Source: a virus
IMG/VR virus record: IMGVR_UViG_3300037150_000044
Location: 1-53,218 of that record
Direction: 5' to 3' (one strand)
DNA length: 53,218 nt
Positions 45,945 to 53,218 of the stretch are shown here, piece after piece. The translations under genes and the position numbers were made by a program. The notes beneath the pieces were generated by a model. It did not search any database, was not told the origin of the DNA, and saw nothing but the letters and a program-made list of their open reading frames with translations. How positions within the stretch are numbered: position 1 is the first letter of the stretch; every line of letters starts with the position of its first letter.

Positions 45945-46526
45945 ATGCAGGTATACGCCATAAACAACATCGCTAACGGCAAGCTGTACATCGGTCAGCA
46001 CGCAGGCGAAGACCTGATTGCATACCTGAAGCACAACATTAGAGCGGCGTTGCGCAACGCTGGTAATAAGACCTTCTTGTATAGAGCAATTCGCAAATAC
46101 GGAGGAGATAACTTTACGATCCGTTGTATTCACAAGTGTTCGGATAAGAGTGAGATGGATAGTGTAGAGAAGACCTATATCAAATTCTTTGGAACCCAAG
46201 ACCCTGAGTTAGGTTATAACATAACGGCAGGGGGCGGAGGGCGGTTAGGAACCAAAAATCCACACACCGAAGAACAAAAGATAAACATGAGTCGAATCAT
46301 GACAGGCCGTATTTTCACTGCGGAATGGAAGAAAAAAATTGGCGACGCCCAACGGGGCAGACCGCTCACCGAGGCGCATAAAGCCGCTTTGAAAGGTGCT
46401 CAACTGGGGGTAAAGAAATCACCAAGGTCTCCTGAGCATTGCGAAAAAATCAGAGAGAATAAGAGAAAGTGGTGGGCACTAAGGAAGCGGGAGGTTGATC
46501 AATGCCAGACACTCAAGACCGTATAG
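45945..46526 (+). CDS. GIY-YIG homing endonuclease with NUMOD3 repeats
   Basis: VYAINNIANGKLYIGQHAG is the GIY-YIG strand pair, AIRKYGGDNFTIRCI and the Glu in SVEKTYIKFFG complete the catalytic core. GTKNPHTEEQKINMS and similar segments are NUMOD3-type DNA-binding repeats. It overlaps the portal start by 25 bases. Such genes home into phage genes; here it sits between terminase and portal, the latter holding an ORF-less intron. Confidence 0.9.
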   Translation: MQVYAINNIANGKLYIGQHAGEDLIAYLKHNIRAALRNAGNKTFLYRAIRKYGGDNFTIRCIHKCSDKSEMDSVEKTYIKFFGTQDPELGYNITAGGGGRLGTKNPHTEEQKINMSRIMTGRIFTAEWKKKIGDAQRGRPLTEAHKAALKGAQLGVKKSPRSPEHCEKIRENKRKWWALRKREVDQCQTLKTV

Positions 46527-48849
46527 AGTCTGACGGCTCCGTACGAACCACGCTAAGCGTAGAAGACTACGGTAAAGGTAGTGAATTGAAGACGCTCAAT
46601 GCTGAGTTGGCTTTGGTTCTTGGCTCTGCTACAAAAGCTGAGCAGTTCATCATCGACCGCCAGTGGAATCTGCTCTGGAGAGATGCAGATTTACTTTATC
46701 AGTCCCCACGCCCGATGAGCGTGTACGAAAATACCTAAACATACATGGGTCACTCATTAGTAATAATGATGTGAGAACCTTCTCTGATTGACTTGGAAGC
46801 TGAAATGGCTAACAGGGGGCAAGCGAAAGCAGCCTGAACGACTAAGTGAGAGGGCATCCTTCGGGATGGTGCGATAGTCTGACCTGCATGGAATGAAAAC
46901 ATGCAGAGATAAGCAGAAATGACTTATCTCGGTGTAAGCCGATAACAATAAGTGATGTATTAGAACCGAACGTTCAGCGATTCACTGTAGCAAAGGTTGT
47001 GAATGCAGTTGTGCCGCAGCTATATAAGGGATTGTTTTATGCAGACCCTCCTATGGTTCTGCGGCCTCGTGCTGGCACAAGCCAGAAGACAACCGATGCA
47101 AAGACGATTCTCTTCTCCGTTCTTTTGAACGAGTGCAAATTCAAGACTGAAACGAAGTGGGGTCTTGAGCAGATGGCGTGCCTCGGCACCGGCATATGGA
47201 AGTGGGGCATTCGTTACGAAAAGGTAATGACGCAGAAGCGTACCAGTACGGCGGTGAAGTTGTCCGCTGGAGTGGGCGATCAGCAAGACACGCAGACTAT
47301 ACCTACAACCGATCCTCCGAAGGTGACAAAGACTTACCGCACAGTAGCCCGCCCGTTCTTCGAGTCGCGCCCTATCAACAAGGTATGGGTCGCTCCTAAT
47401 TGCGAGTTCGGTGACATTCGCATGTCCGACTTCGTTATCGACGTTCGGTACATGGACTTCTACGCGGTAAACGACATTCGCAAAGCACTAGAAGAGATAC
47501 GCGAACAAGACCCAGAGCACAAAGACCTCGAAGGTTGGAACCTGCCGCGCACTGAAGACGAGCTTCGCAAGTGGTGGTTCGCTCCTATTGGAGATACGGC
47601 CCCCATCTTGGCGAGTGATCAAGCCACGTACATGCGTGGTGCTGTTCACCACTCGGAAGACCAGAACGTTGAAGTCTCGCCGGACAAGCTCTTCAAGAAG
47701 TTGGAAGTGTTGGAGTATTGGGACAAGGGCCGCAAGGTCACTGTTATCGACCGCAAGAAGGTCATCTTCTCCGGGGACAACGAGTTCGGAGTAATTCCGT
47801 TCCTGTCCGCTAACTGGTGGAACCGATCCAAAGCATTTTACGGCATGGGCCTTGGCCTTATTGTCGGACAGAACCAGCGAGTTGATCAGGGCACAATCAA
47901 CGCAATTCTCAAGATTCTGTCCTTTGGTGTCAACCCGATTTATTTGCGCAAGCGTGATACAAACGCTCCGACGCAGATGATCCGTACTGGTCTGGGTAAA
48001 ATCCTGACCGTTGATACAGAAGTCGATAAGTCGTACAAACTGCTTGAGACACCGAAGACCCCGCCTGACATCTGGGCAGCATTAGCCGAATCTGAGAAAG
48101 CGACCGAGAGTTCTTCGGGGGCTGATGCGCAGCTTGTACAAGGCTCGTCCGCAGGCCCACGATCTTCGATGGGACGCACAGCAGGCGGAGCTAATCTACT
48201 TGCAGGCGCAAGCGCGACTCGTCTTGACGGGCCGTTAGACAACTTCATCGAACAGGTGTTCGCACCGTTCTTGTACATCCTTGATGATCTGATCTTGAAC
48301 TACATATCGGATGCTGAGATTGTCGCCATCCTTGGCGATGAGATGGGCAACGATTACGAGGTCGATCTTGAGGCGTTCCACGCAGCTAAGATTGAGTACG
48401 AGGTTCTTGCCGGTGCAGCTTTGGCCGCCAAGCGCACTATGGCTCAGTCGATGACTTTGCTCACACAGATTTTAGAGAACCCGCAGATCACTGATCAACT
48501 CGCAGATGTAAACGAGGAGTACATTGATTGGAAGGTCATCTTGAATATGTGGCTTGAGTCGAGTGAGTGGAAGAACAAGAACGACATCATCAAGCCGATG
48601 ACAGCGCAAATGAAACAGAAACGTGCAGCCGCATCACAAGCCGCACAGCAGCAGTCTAAGGCAGCAGTAGCCCAACAGTCCACGCAGCAGAAGTTCCAAC
48701 AGAAGCAGACGCTTGAAGATCAGGCCACGAACAACCGAATCAAACGAGACATCGTGAGAGAGGCGTTCAAGGACAACGCAACAAGCGAGGCAACTGAAGG
48801 CACTGCTAACCCATTGGGTCTGGAGGGTTCGGAGCCGACTGTAGAGTAA
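46502..48849 (+). CDS. Portal protein, gene split by a group I intron
   Basis: Exon 1 (46502-46736) gives IIDRQWNLLWRDADLLYQSP, and exon 2 (46955-48849) continues YVLEPNVQRFTVAKVVNAVV. Joined they give 709 residues of a phage portal, the ring at the head vertex through which DNA passes. I placed the junction by needing an open frame, T at the exon end, G at the intron end, and a P1 pairing (ACCT with GGGT). Without removal of the intron the frame ends at TAA 46738. A Gln-rich C-terminus (QQSKAAVAQQSTQQKFQ) is at the end. GGGAGG precedes the ATG. Confidence 0.85.
46737..46954 (+). ncRNA. Group I intron without ORF, in portal gene
   Basis: The segment has group I core words: GGGGGCAAGCGAAAGC, GACTAAGTGAGAGGGC and GATAGTCTGACC (the last two forming P7). 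The 5' exon end ACCT pairs with GGGT inside the intron (P1), and ACAT just before that GGGT can pair with the exon 2 start (P10). About 218 bases long, it has room only for the ribozyme. Confidence 0.8.
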
Positions 48850-48859
48850 AGCTAGAAGC

Positions 48860-48918
48860 GGGTAGCGAGGACTCGGGAAGTCCTCACTGAATACCACGGT
48901 GCTCCGTGGTTGCTACCC
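48860..48918 (+). ncRNA. Three-way junction RNA structure after portal gene
   Basis: GGGTAGC (48860-48866) pairs with GCTACCC (48912-48918), and between them are two seven-base hairpins: GAGGACT-CGGGA-AGTCCTC and ACCACGG-TGCT-CCGTGGT. All three stems are perfect. No T run follows, so it is not a standard terminator. It may regulate or process the head mRNA. Confidence 0.65.
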
Positions 48919-48944
48919 ATTTCGACACTCACCGGGGAGGGTAA

Positions 48945-49325
48945 GTGAAAACAGAATTTACGCCAGAGCTTGAACTCACACGAGGCCAGCAGGCGGCATT
49001 GGCGTTGACGTGTGCGCCAACAAACGAGGGTTGGAAGACAGTCCATCTCATAGCTCGTTCCGAAGTTGACAAGTTCGTTCTTGACCTTGTGAATACAGAC
49101 CCGGCCTTGAAGGAGGATGTGCTGACTAAGCACATGATGTCTAAGGTTGCAGCTATGCTGTACGAAGGCATCGTTCAACGTATCAACTTTGAAGTACAGA
49201 AGTACATGGCTGACCATACATCGAAAGAGCCAGTTGACTTCACCGAGGGAATCCTAGACATAGGGCCACGCGCAAGCCGACAATCAGACCTCGATGAATC
49301 TCTGGGAGGAGATGAGATAGAATGA
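48945..49325 (+). CDS. Hypothetical protein, GTG start (126 aa)
   Basis: GGAGGG lies ahead of a GTG at 48945. Helical protein (TRGQQAALALTCAPTNEGWK and LTKHMMSKVAAMLYEGIVQR) of unknown function, found between portal and scaffold genes. It may be a head assembly factor by position only. Confidence 0.62.
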   Translation: MKTEFTPELELTRGQQAALALTCAPTNEGWKTVHLIARSEVDKFVLDLVNTDPALKEDVLTKHMMSKVAAMLYEGIVQRINFEVQKYMADHTSKEPVDFTEGILDIGPRASRQSDLDESLGGDEIE

Positions 49326-50353
49326 GCAATCTTTCAGTAGAAGAGCAAACACCAATCGTTGTTGAGACTCCGGTTGAGAGCATTTATGAATTTCAACCGA
49401 CCGACGAAAACGGACGCCCTGTTGGCGGTAAGCAGGTCATCAAGTACCGCACGCCAGAAGAGCTTACATTCAAGCTGACCGAACAGAATACGCTTCTGAT
49501 CCGAAAGCTGCGTGAGCAAACGAAGAAGGCCCGGCTTGGGCAGTTGGACGTAGACACAATTGACGACGCGGCACCTCGCTTCCAGAATCCAGTCGAGTTC
49601 AAACCCCGGCAGCTTTCGTACGAGGATCGCGTGAAGCTGAGCCAAGACCTGCTCGACCCTGAGCATTTTGACAGCGCAGTCAACACCATCTTCGAGGCAA
49701 GCACTGGTATCCAGTCGCAGAAGCTCAACGAGGTGATCACGACCCTTCAGACCGACAACGCGCAGATCAAGGCGCAGCGGGAAGTAGACAAGTTCATTCG
49801 GCGCAACCGGGACTATATCGTATGTCCTGAGAATTTCGAGGCTATTACGAACTGGATGGTGCGCTATGATCTGGCCCCAGTGGAGGGTAACTTCCAGAAG
49901 GCTTACGACACGCTCAAGGCAGCCGACGTACTGGTTACGTCTGTTGAGGTCATTCCGACCCCCACATACACCTTTCCTGAGCCTGTAGCGGCCCTTGTAG
50001 AGGCTACTGCGGTCGAGGAGGATCATGTACGTGAGGAAATCCCAGCGGTCGCTCCTGCGGTCACTGAGCAGCCCGCGCCGGTAGTGTCACGGGTACCGTC
50101 CGGCATCAGCCGGGCGAACGCTTCGGACGCTGGTACACCCCGGCCCATCGGTGATGAAATCGTGTACGAGTTCGTACAACGCGACGGTAAGGGGGTGCAG
50201 ATCGGTGCTCCTAAGGTCACTAAGGGACTTGCAGCCATCAATGCGATGCCCAGCGAGGAGTATAAGCGTCGTCTTCTGCACGAGAAGGGATTCGCGCAGA
50301 AGGTTGAAAAGCTAGAAGCAGATGCGGCAAAGAGGCGTAGAGACCGGGGGTAA
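49322..50353 (+). CDS. Scaffold-like head protein (343 aa)
   Basis: A largely helical, acidic protein (KLTEQNTLLIRKLREQTKKA) with a Pro/Ala/Val-rich middle and a C-terminal basic coiled coil. The size, composition and position between portal and capsid are those of a phage scaffolding protein. YEFQPTDENGRPVGG near the start and YEFVQRDGKGVQIGAP near the end resemble each other. Assignment is by context. Confidence 0.62.
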   Translation: MSNLSVEEQTPIVVETPVESIYEFQPTDENGRPVGGKQVIKYRTPEELTFKLTEQNTLLIRKLREQTKKARLGQLDVDTIDDAAPRFQNPVEFKPRQLSYEDRVKLSQDLLDPEHFDSAVNTIFEASTGIQSQKLNEVITTLQTDNAQIKAQREVDKFIRRNRDYIVCPENFEAITNWMVRYDLAPVEGNFQKAYDTLKAADVLVTSVEVIPTPTYTFPEPVAALVEATAVEEDHVREEIPAVAPAVTEQPAPVVSRVPSGISRANASDAGTPRPIGDEIVYEFVQRDGKGVQIGAPKVTKGLAAINAMPSEEYKRRLLHEKGFAQKVEKLEADAAKRRRDRG

Positions 50354-50356
50354 CCC

Positions 50357-50785
50357 ATGCTACGACTCGTTGACCGTTTCAACGAAGAAGACATTCAGGA
50401 AGTCTTCCGCATAACGGACGAGTGCTATCCCGGCGACGGGTACTCACAATCCGATCTGCGGAAGATTCTGATGCAGTACCCGGCGTGGTTCATAGATGAA
50501 GGCGGCGTGAAAGCGAACCTCATCTCAGAGATTTCCAAGGGCCAGCCTTACGTATGGAGTGTCTGTACAACAGCGTCCCACAGAGGACGTGGATGCGCAG
50601 CGACACTGCTCAAAGCATTTGAGAAGCACTACGCGGACGCAGGCTACCATAAGTTCTGGTTGCAAGTCCGCACAGAGAACCCCGCTCAGAAATTGTACTT
50701 CGACATGGGGTATCGAGTGGCTTCATTTTCACCAAGTTCGTATGGTGCTCTGCAACATGGTATGACCATGCGAAAGAGTATCTGA
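50357..50785 (+). CDS. GNAT family acetyltransferase (RimI-like)
   Basis: SVCTTASHRGRGCAATLLKA is the GNAT acetyl-CoA-binding motif A (R-G-x-G-x-A), and YHKFWLQVRTENPAQKLYFDMGYRV is motif B with the usual N-x-x-A and Y-x-x-x-G-F/Y. It is 142 residues, the size of RimI-type N-acetyltransferases. The position between scaffold and capsid genes is unusual and suggests action on a head protein, but that is inference. Confidence 0.85.
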   Translation: MLRLVDRFNEEDIQEVFRITDECYPGDGYSQSDLRKILMQYPAWFIDEGGVKANLISEISKGQPYVWSVCTTASHRGRGCAATLLKAFEKHYADAGYHKFWLQVRTENPAQKLYFDMGYRVASFSPSSYGALQHGMTMRKSI

Positions 50786-50789
50786 AGTG

Positions 50790-50924
50790 ATGGGTGCAGG
50801 ACGGTCGGATTACCGTACCACATCCCCTAAGTTATGTGCTGAGGAAATAATTCGGTCTGAGACCTTGACCGAGCAATCACAAACACCAGTCGGATTACTG
50901 GCGGAGGGATTGTCTACACATTGA
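50790..50924 (+). CDS. Candidate short protein (44 aa)
   Basis: A frame begins MGAGRSDYRTTSPKLCAEEI next to the GNAT stop and ends at 50924. The ribosome site is weak, and the DNA also holds a small hairpin (ACGGT/ACCGT). Low confidence. Confidence 0.28.
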   Translation: MGAGRSDYRTTSPKLCAEEIIRSETLTEQSQTPVGLLAEGLSTH

Positions 50925-51005
50925 AGGCAAAAAAGCACACGCTATTTTTCTCTGGGAGGAGGAAGATAAACGACGTGCGCCTTTGAAGTAAAAAGGATAA
51001 CTACA

Positions 51006-53110
51006 ATGGGTTATACTCCTGCGGGAAATAATCAAGGCAATCTGCCTCAGTCCACCGTCAAGTTCTACGATAAATAATCTTGTCGTAGTCAAACCTTCTC
51101 TAATTGACTCGAAACCTGAAACGGCAACGAGGCGGAAGCGAAAGCACCGTGAGAGACTAAACGAGAGGGCACCCGCAATGACGGGTGATGCAATAGTCCG
51201 ACCATACGGGAAGACTAAAAAACCGTATGAGGTACGCAGAAATGCCGTACCCGCGATCTGAGTCGCGCAACAAGTTGAAGAAATTTCGTGAAAACCTGAA
51301 GGCTCAGACTCCCTTCGTCGCTTGCTCCGAGCGTCTCGATCTTCCGACTAAGAGCGGAAATCAATATGAGATGTTTATGTATGTACCGTTTGCTGCCAAC
51401 ACTGCGCAGACAACGGAAGGTACTGTGGGCAGTTCCATCAGCATCAGTGTTCTTACGACCACTGCTACAATTGGCGAGTACGCTTTTGTCTAATTGGCGT
51501 TCTCGTAAAACAAAATCTTGCTATATCGGTGAAAACCTGATAGAATGTCCTTATGGGAAAATATCAGACAATACCGAGGAAAGACTCTTGAAAGAACACA
51601 CTAAGGCATATATGGCCGGGATGATGGATGCAGAGGGTACGTTTACTATAACGACCTGTACGCATAAATCTCTTGGACACCAACTTTACGATCCTTGTAT
51701 ACGAATGACCAGCACCTGCCGTCCTGTAGTGGATTGGGCAGTAGAGAACTTCGGTGGAACGATATACGGTCACAAACTGACTGGAACATCTAAACTGGAG
51801 CGCTGGGACTGGTCAACGGATTCGTATAGCCATTCTAGTGCGTTCCTTTCTTTAGTATCACCTTACCTTCTCATCAAACGCGATGAGGCAAAAGTACTTG
51901 AGGAGTTTTACAGCCTGTATCGAAAACAGGTTCCAACTCAACGAGCGTACCTTTGTGAAAAGCTAAAGGCTCTAAAGAAGAGAGAATCCCTAACGACTAA
52001 TACGCAAGAACTTCCTAATAAAGACAATTTGATAAACGCTTATTTTGCTGGATTTTTTGATGGAGAAGGAACCGTTCGCTTCACCAAGAACAATGGATAT
52101 GATGATGTAAGGATATCCCTTGGCAATACAGCAAAAAGTAACCTAGAACTTCTGAAGACATTGTACGGCGGTCACATTTACACACTGGGCGGAGAAAGTA
52201 GACCCCAAGTGTGCAGGCAACCTATGTGGCAGTGGCAATTGGATAAGAAGTCAGATCAGGTATCATTCCTGCTCAAAGTTATCCCTTATCTAAAAATAAA
52301 AAGAGATAGGGCAAAAGAGGCGTTAGTTTTTATTAGAAAAGTAAGATAGAGTCTGACCTCGTAGGAAACTATGAGAGCGGTCCCGCAGTGATGCGGTGAT
52401 CCTATAACAAGCATAAGGATTATGCAAACTTCTCCTCGCTCTCGCTTGCAACAGCAATCGACAGCACCGTTGAAAACGTGGCGCGTGAGCTTGCTTACCG
52501 TCTTGGTGAGTCCCTGTCTGGCCTTGTCCGTGCAACTGCTGACGGCGCATCCAGCGTTGACTCCAGCGTGCTGACACAGCTTGGCGCGGTTTCGACTTCG
52601 AGTTTCACGACTCTTAGCCTGAACCAGATTCGTAACAGCGTTCAGTCCCTCGCTGGTCGTTCGGTTCGTCCGTTCGATGAAGCATCCAAGAGCTTCTGTG
52701 GTGTACTTCATCCGTTCTCACTTGGTGACGTTCTTTCGGACGTGAGCAACAACAGTCCTATCGACATTCTGAAGCACACTCCGGTGGGCCAGATGAAGAT
52801 GGAAGACCTTGTTTCCACCGATCTGACAGAAATGATCGAGCTTCCGGGTTCTGGTGTTCGCTTCTTCCAGACCAATCAGGTTACGACCACTGCTAACTAC
52901 AAGGGTGTGTCCGGCCTGACTGCGCTGCGTACCTACATCTTCGGGCGTGATGGCATTTACAGCATCAAGCTGGGAGCACAGGGCGACACAGACTTCGGTG
53001 ACGGAGAGTGGAGCAACATCAAGTGCAACATCGTGCAGAACGCTGAGCCGACTGTTGCCGATCCTGAAGGACTTATCCCCGGATACCATTTGTCTGTCCG
53101 GTTTATCTAG
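51006..53110 (+). CDS. Major capsid protein, gene split by two group I introns
   Basis: Three exons (51006-51071, 51278-51484, 52418-53110) join in frame to 321 residues. MGYTPAGNNQGNLPQSTVKF opens, PTKSGNQYEMFMYVPFAANT is the second exon, and EYADYANFSSLSLATA spans the second junction. The pattern resembles the N4 gp56-type capsid proteins. Junctions were set by frame, T at exon ends, G at intron ends and pairing of exon ends with internal guide segments. AAGGA precedes the ATG. Confidence 0.82.
51072..51277 (+). ncRNA. Group I intron without ORF, first in capsid gene
   Basis: The exon end CTACGAT pairs with GTCGTAG inside the intron (P1, T-G at the cut), and TCTT just before it pairs with the exon 2 start AAGA (P10). 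Core words GAGGCGGAAGCGAAAGC, GAGACTAAACGAGAGGGC and GCAATAGTCCGACC match those of the portal intron. About 206 bases, ribozyme only. Confidence 0.82.
51485..52417 (+). ncRNA. Group I intron encoding a LAGLIDADG endonuclease, second in capsid gene
   Basis: The exon end TACGCT pairs with GGCGT (P1) near 51495, and TAATT before it pairs with the exon 3 start GATTA (P10). The intron 3' part has AGAGTCTGACC and ends AACAAGCATAAG. Its middle is the endonuclease reading frame. It is 933 bases long. Confidence 0.8.
51588..52349 (+). CDS. LAGLIDADG homing endonuclease, TTG start, intron-encoded (253 aa)
   Basis: Two LAGLIDADG motifs are present: YMAGMMDAEGTF near the start and YFAGFFDGEGTVRF in the second half, which makes it a single-chain enzyme. 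The start is likely the TTG at 51588, eight bases after GAGG, inside the intron; the frame runs upstream into exon 2 but that is a different gene frame. It cuts intronless capsid genes to spread the intron. Confidence 0.85.
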   Translation: MKEHTKAYMAGMMDAEGTFTITTCTHKSLGHQLYDPCIRMTSTCRPVVDWAVENFGGTIYGHKLTGTSKLERWDWSTDSYSHSSAFLSLVSPYLLIKRDEAKVLEEFYSLYRKQVPTQRAYLCEKLKALKKRESLTTNTQELPNKDNLINAYFAGFFDGEGTVRFTKNNGYDDVRISLGNTAKSNLELLKTLYGGHIYTLGGESRPQVCRQPMWQWQLDKKSDQVSFLLKVIPYLKIKRDRAKEALVFIRKVR

Positions 53111-53218
53111 CCCCAGCTTTATTGGGACGAGCTATCGTGTTCACTTCACGACTAGCCTTGGGCCAGATACCACAATTAACTCATTTGTTTTCAGTGACTT
53201 GAAACGAAGACGGGTTGT

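Overview
The window is a stretch of a double-stranded DNA bacteriophage genome. It carries a phage large terminase, portal, scaffold-like protein and major capsid protein, a family A DNA polymerase, an SF2 helicase, RNA ligases, tRNAs, homing endonucleases and dozens of short genes of unknown function with overlapping start and stop codons. Nearly all promoters I can read are host sigma-70 type (TTGACA, 17-18 nt, TATAAT-like), so the phage seems to use bacterial RNA polymerase. I cannot name the host. The circularly permuted tmRNA is the best hint, because such tmRNA genes are known from alphaproteobacteria, some betaproteobacteria and some cyanobacteria.

Layout. (1) 1-20.3 kb, leftward: RNA end repair (two unrelated RNA ligases and two HAD-type phosphatase-like proteins), SF2 helicase with an HNH nuclease, a PD-(D/E)XK nuclease, a phosphoribosyltransferase-like protein, a FimB-like tyrosine recombinase, and a cassette of DUF3150, DUF2997-like, DUF1257/Ycf35-like and Ycf46-like AAA+ proteins. 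(2) 20.3-24.3 kb, leftward: an island of different composition, packed with a GGCC-centred short repeat. (3) 23.4-25.0 kb: a mostly gene-free stretch with repeated TTCCCTATAG boxes, bounded by a strong leftward terminator. (4) 25-38.3 kb, leftward: small zinc-ribbon proteins, MazG-like, nucleotidyltransferase, RlpA-like, metallophosphoesterase, a permuted tmRNA with a tRNA-like gene, and the DNA polymerase. (5) 38.37-38.46 kb: back-to-back promoters where transcription turns. (6) 38.5-53.2 kb, rightward: RNase H-like protein, three tRNAs, then the packaging and head genes. The portal gene has one group I intron and the capsid gene has two, one of which encodes a LAGLIDADG endonuclease.

The most striking points are: three genes whose only well-placed start codon is AUA; a tmRNA gene with its acceptor half encoded before its coding half; an AAA+ ATPase in which the Walker B segment precedes Walker A; and short structured RNAs in the head gene region. 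Leftward genes are tightly coupled (ATGA, TAATG, TGATG overlaps), and that coupling was used to choose many starts. No lysis cassette and no tail genes are visible; the latter presumably lie to the right of the window.
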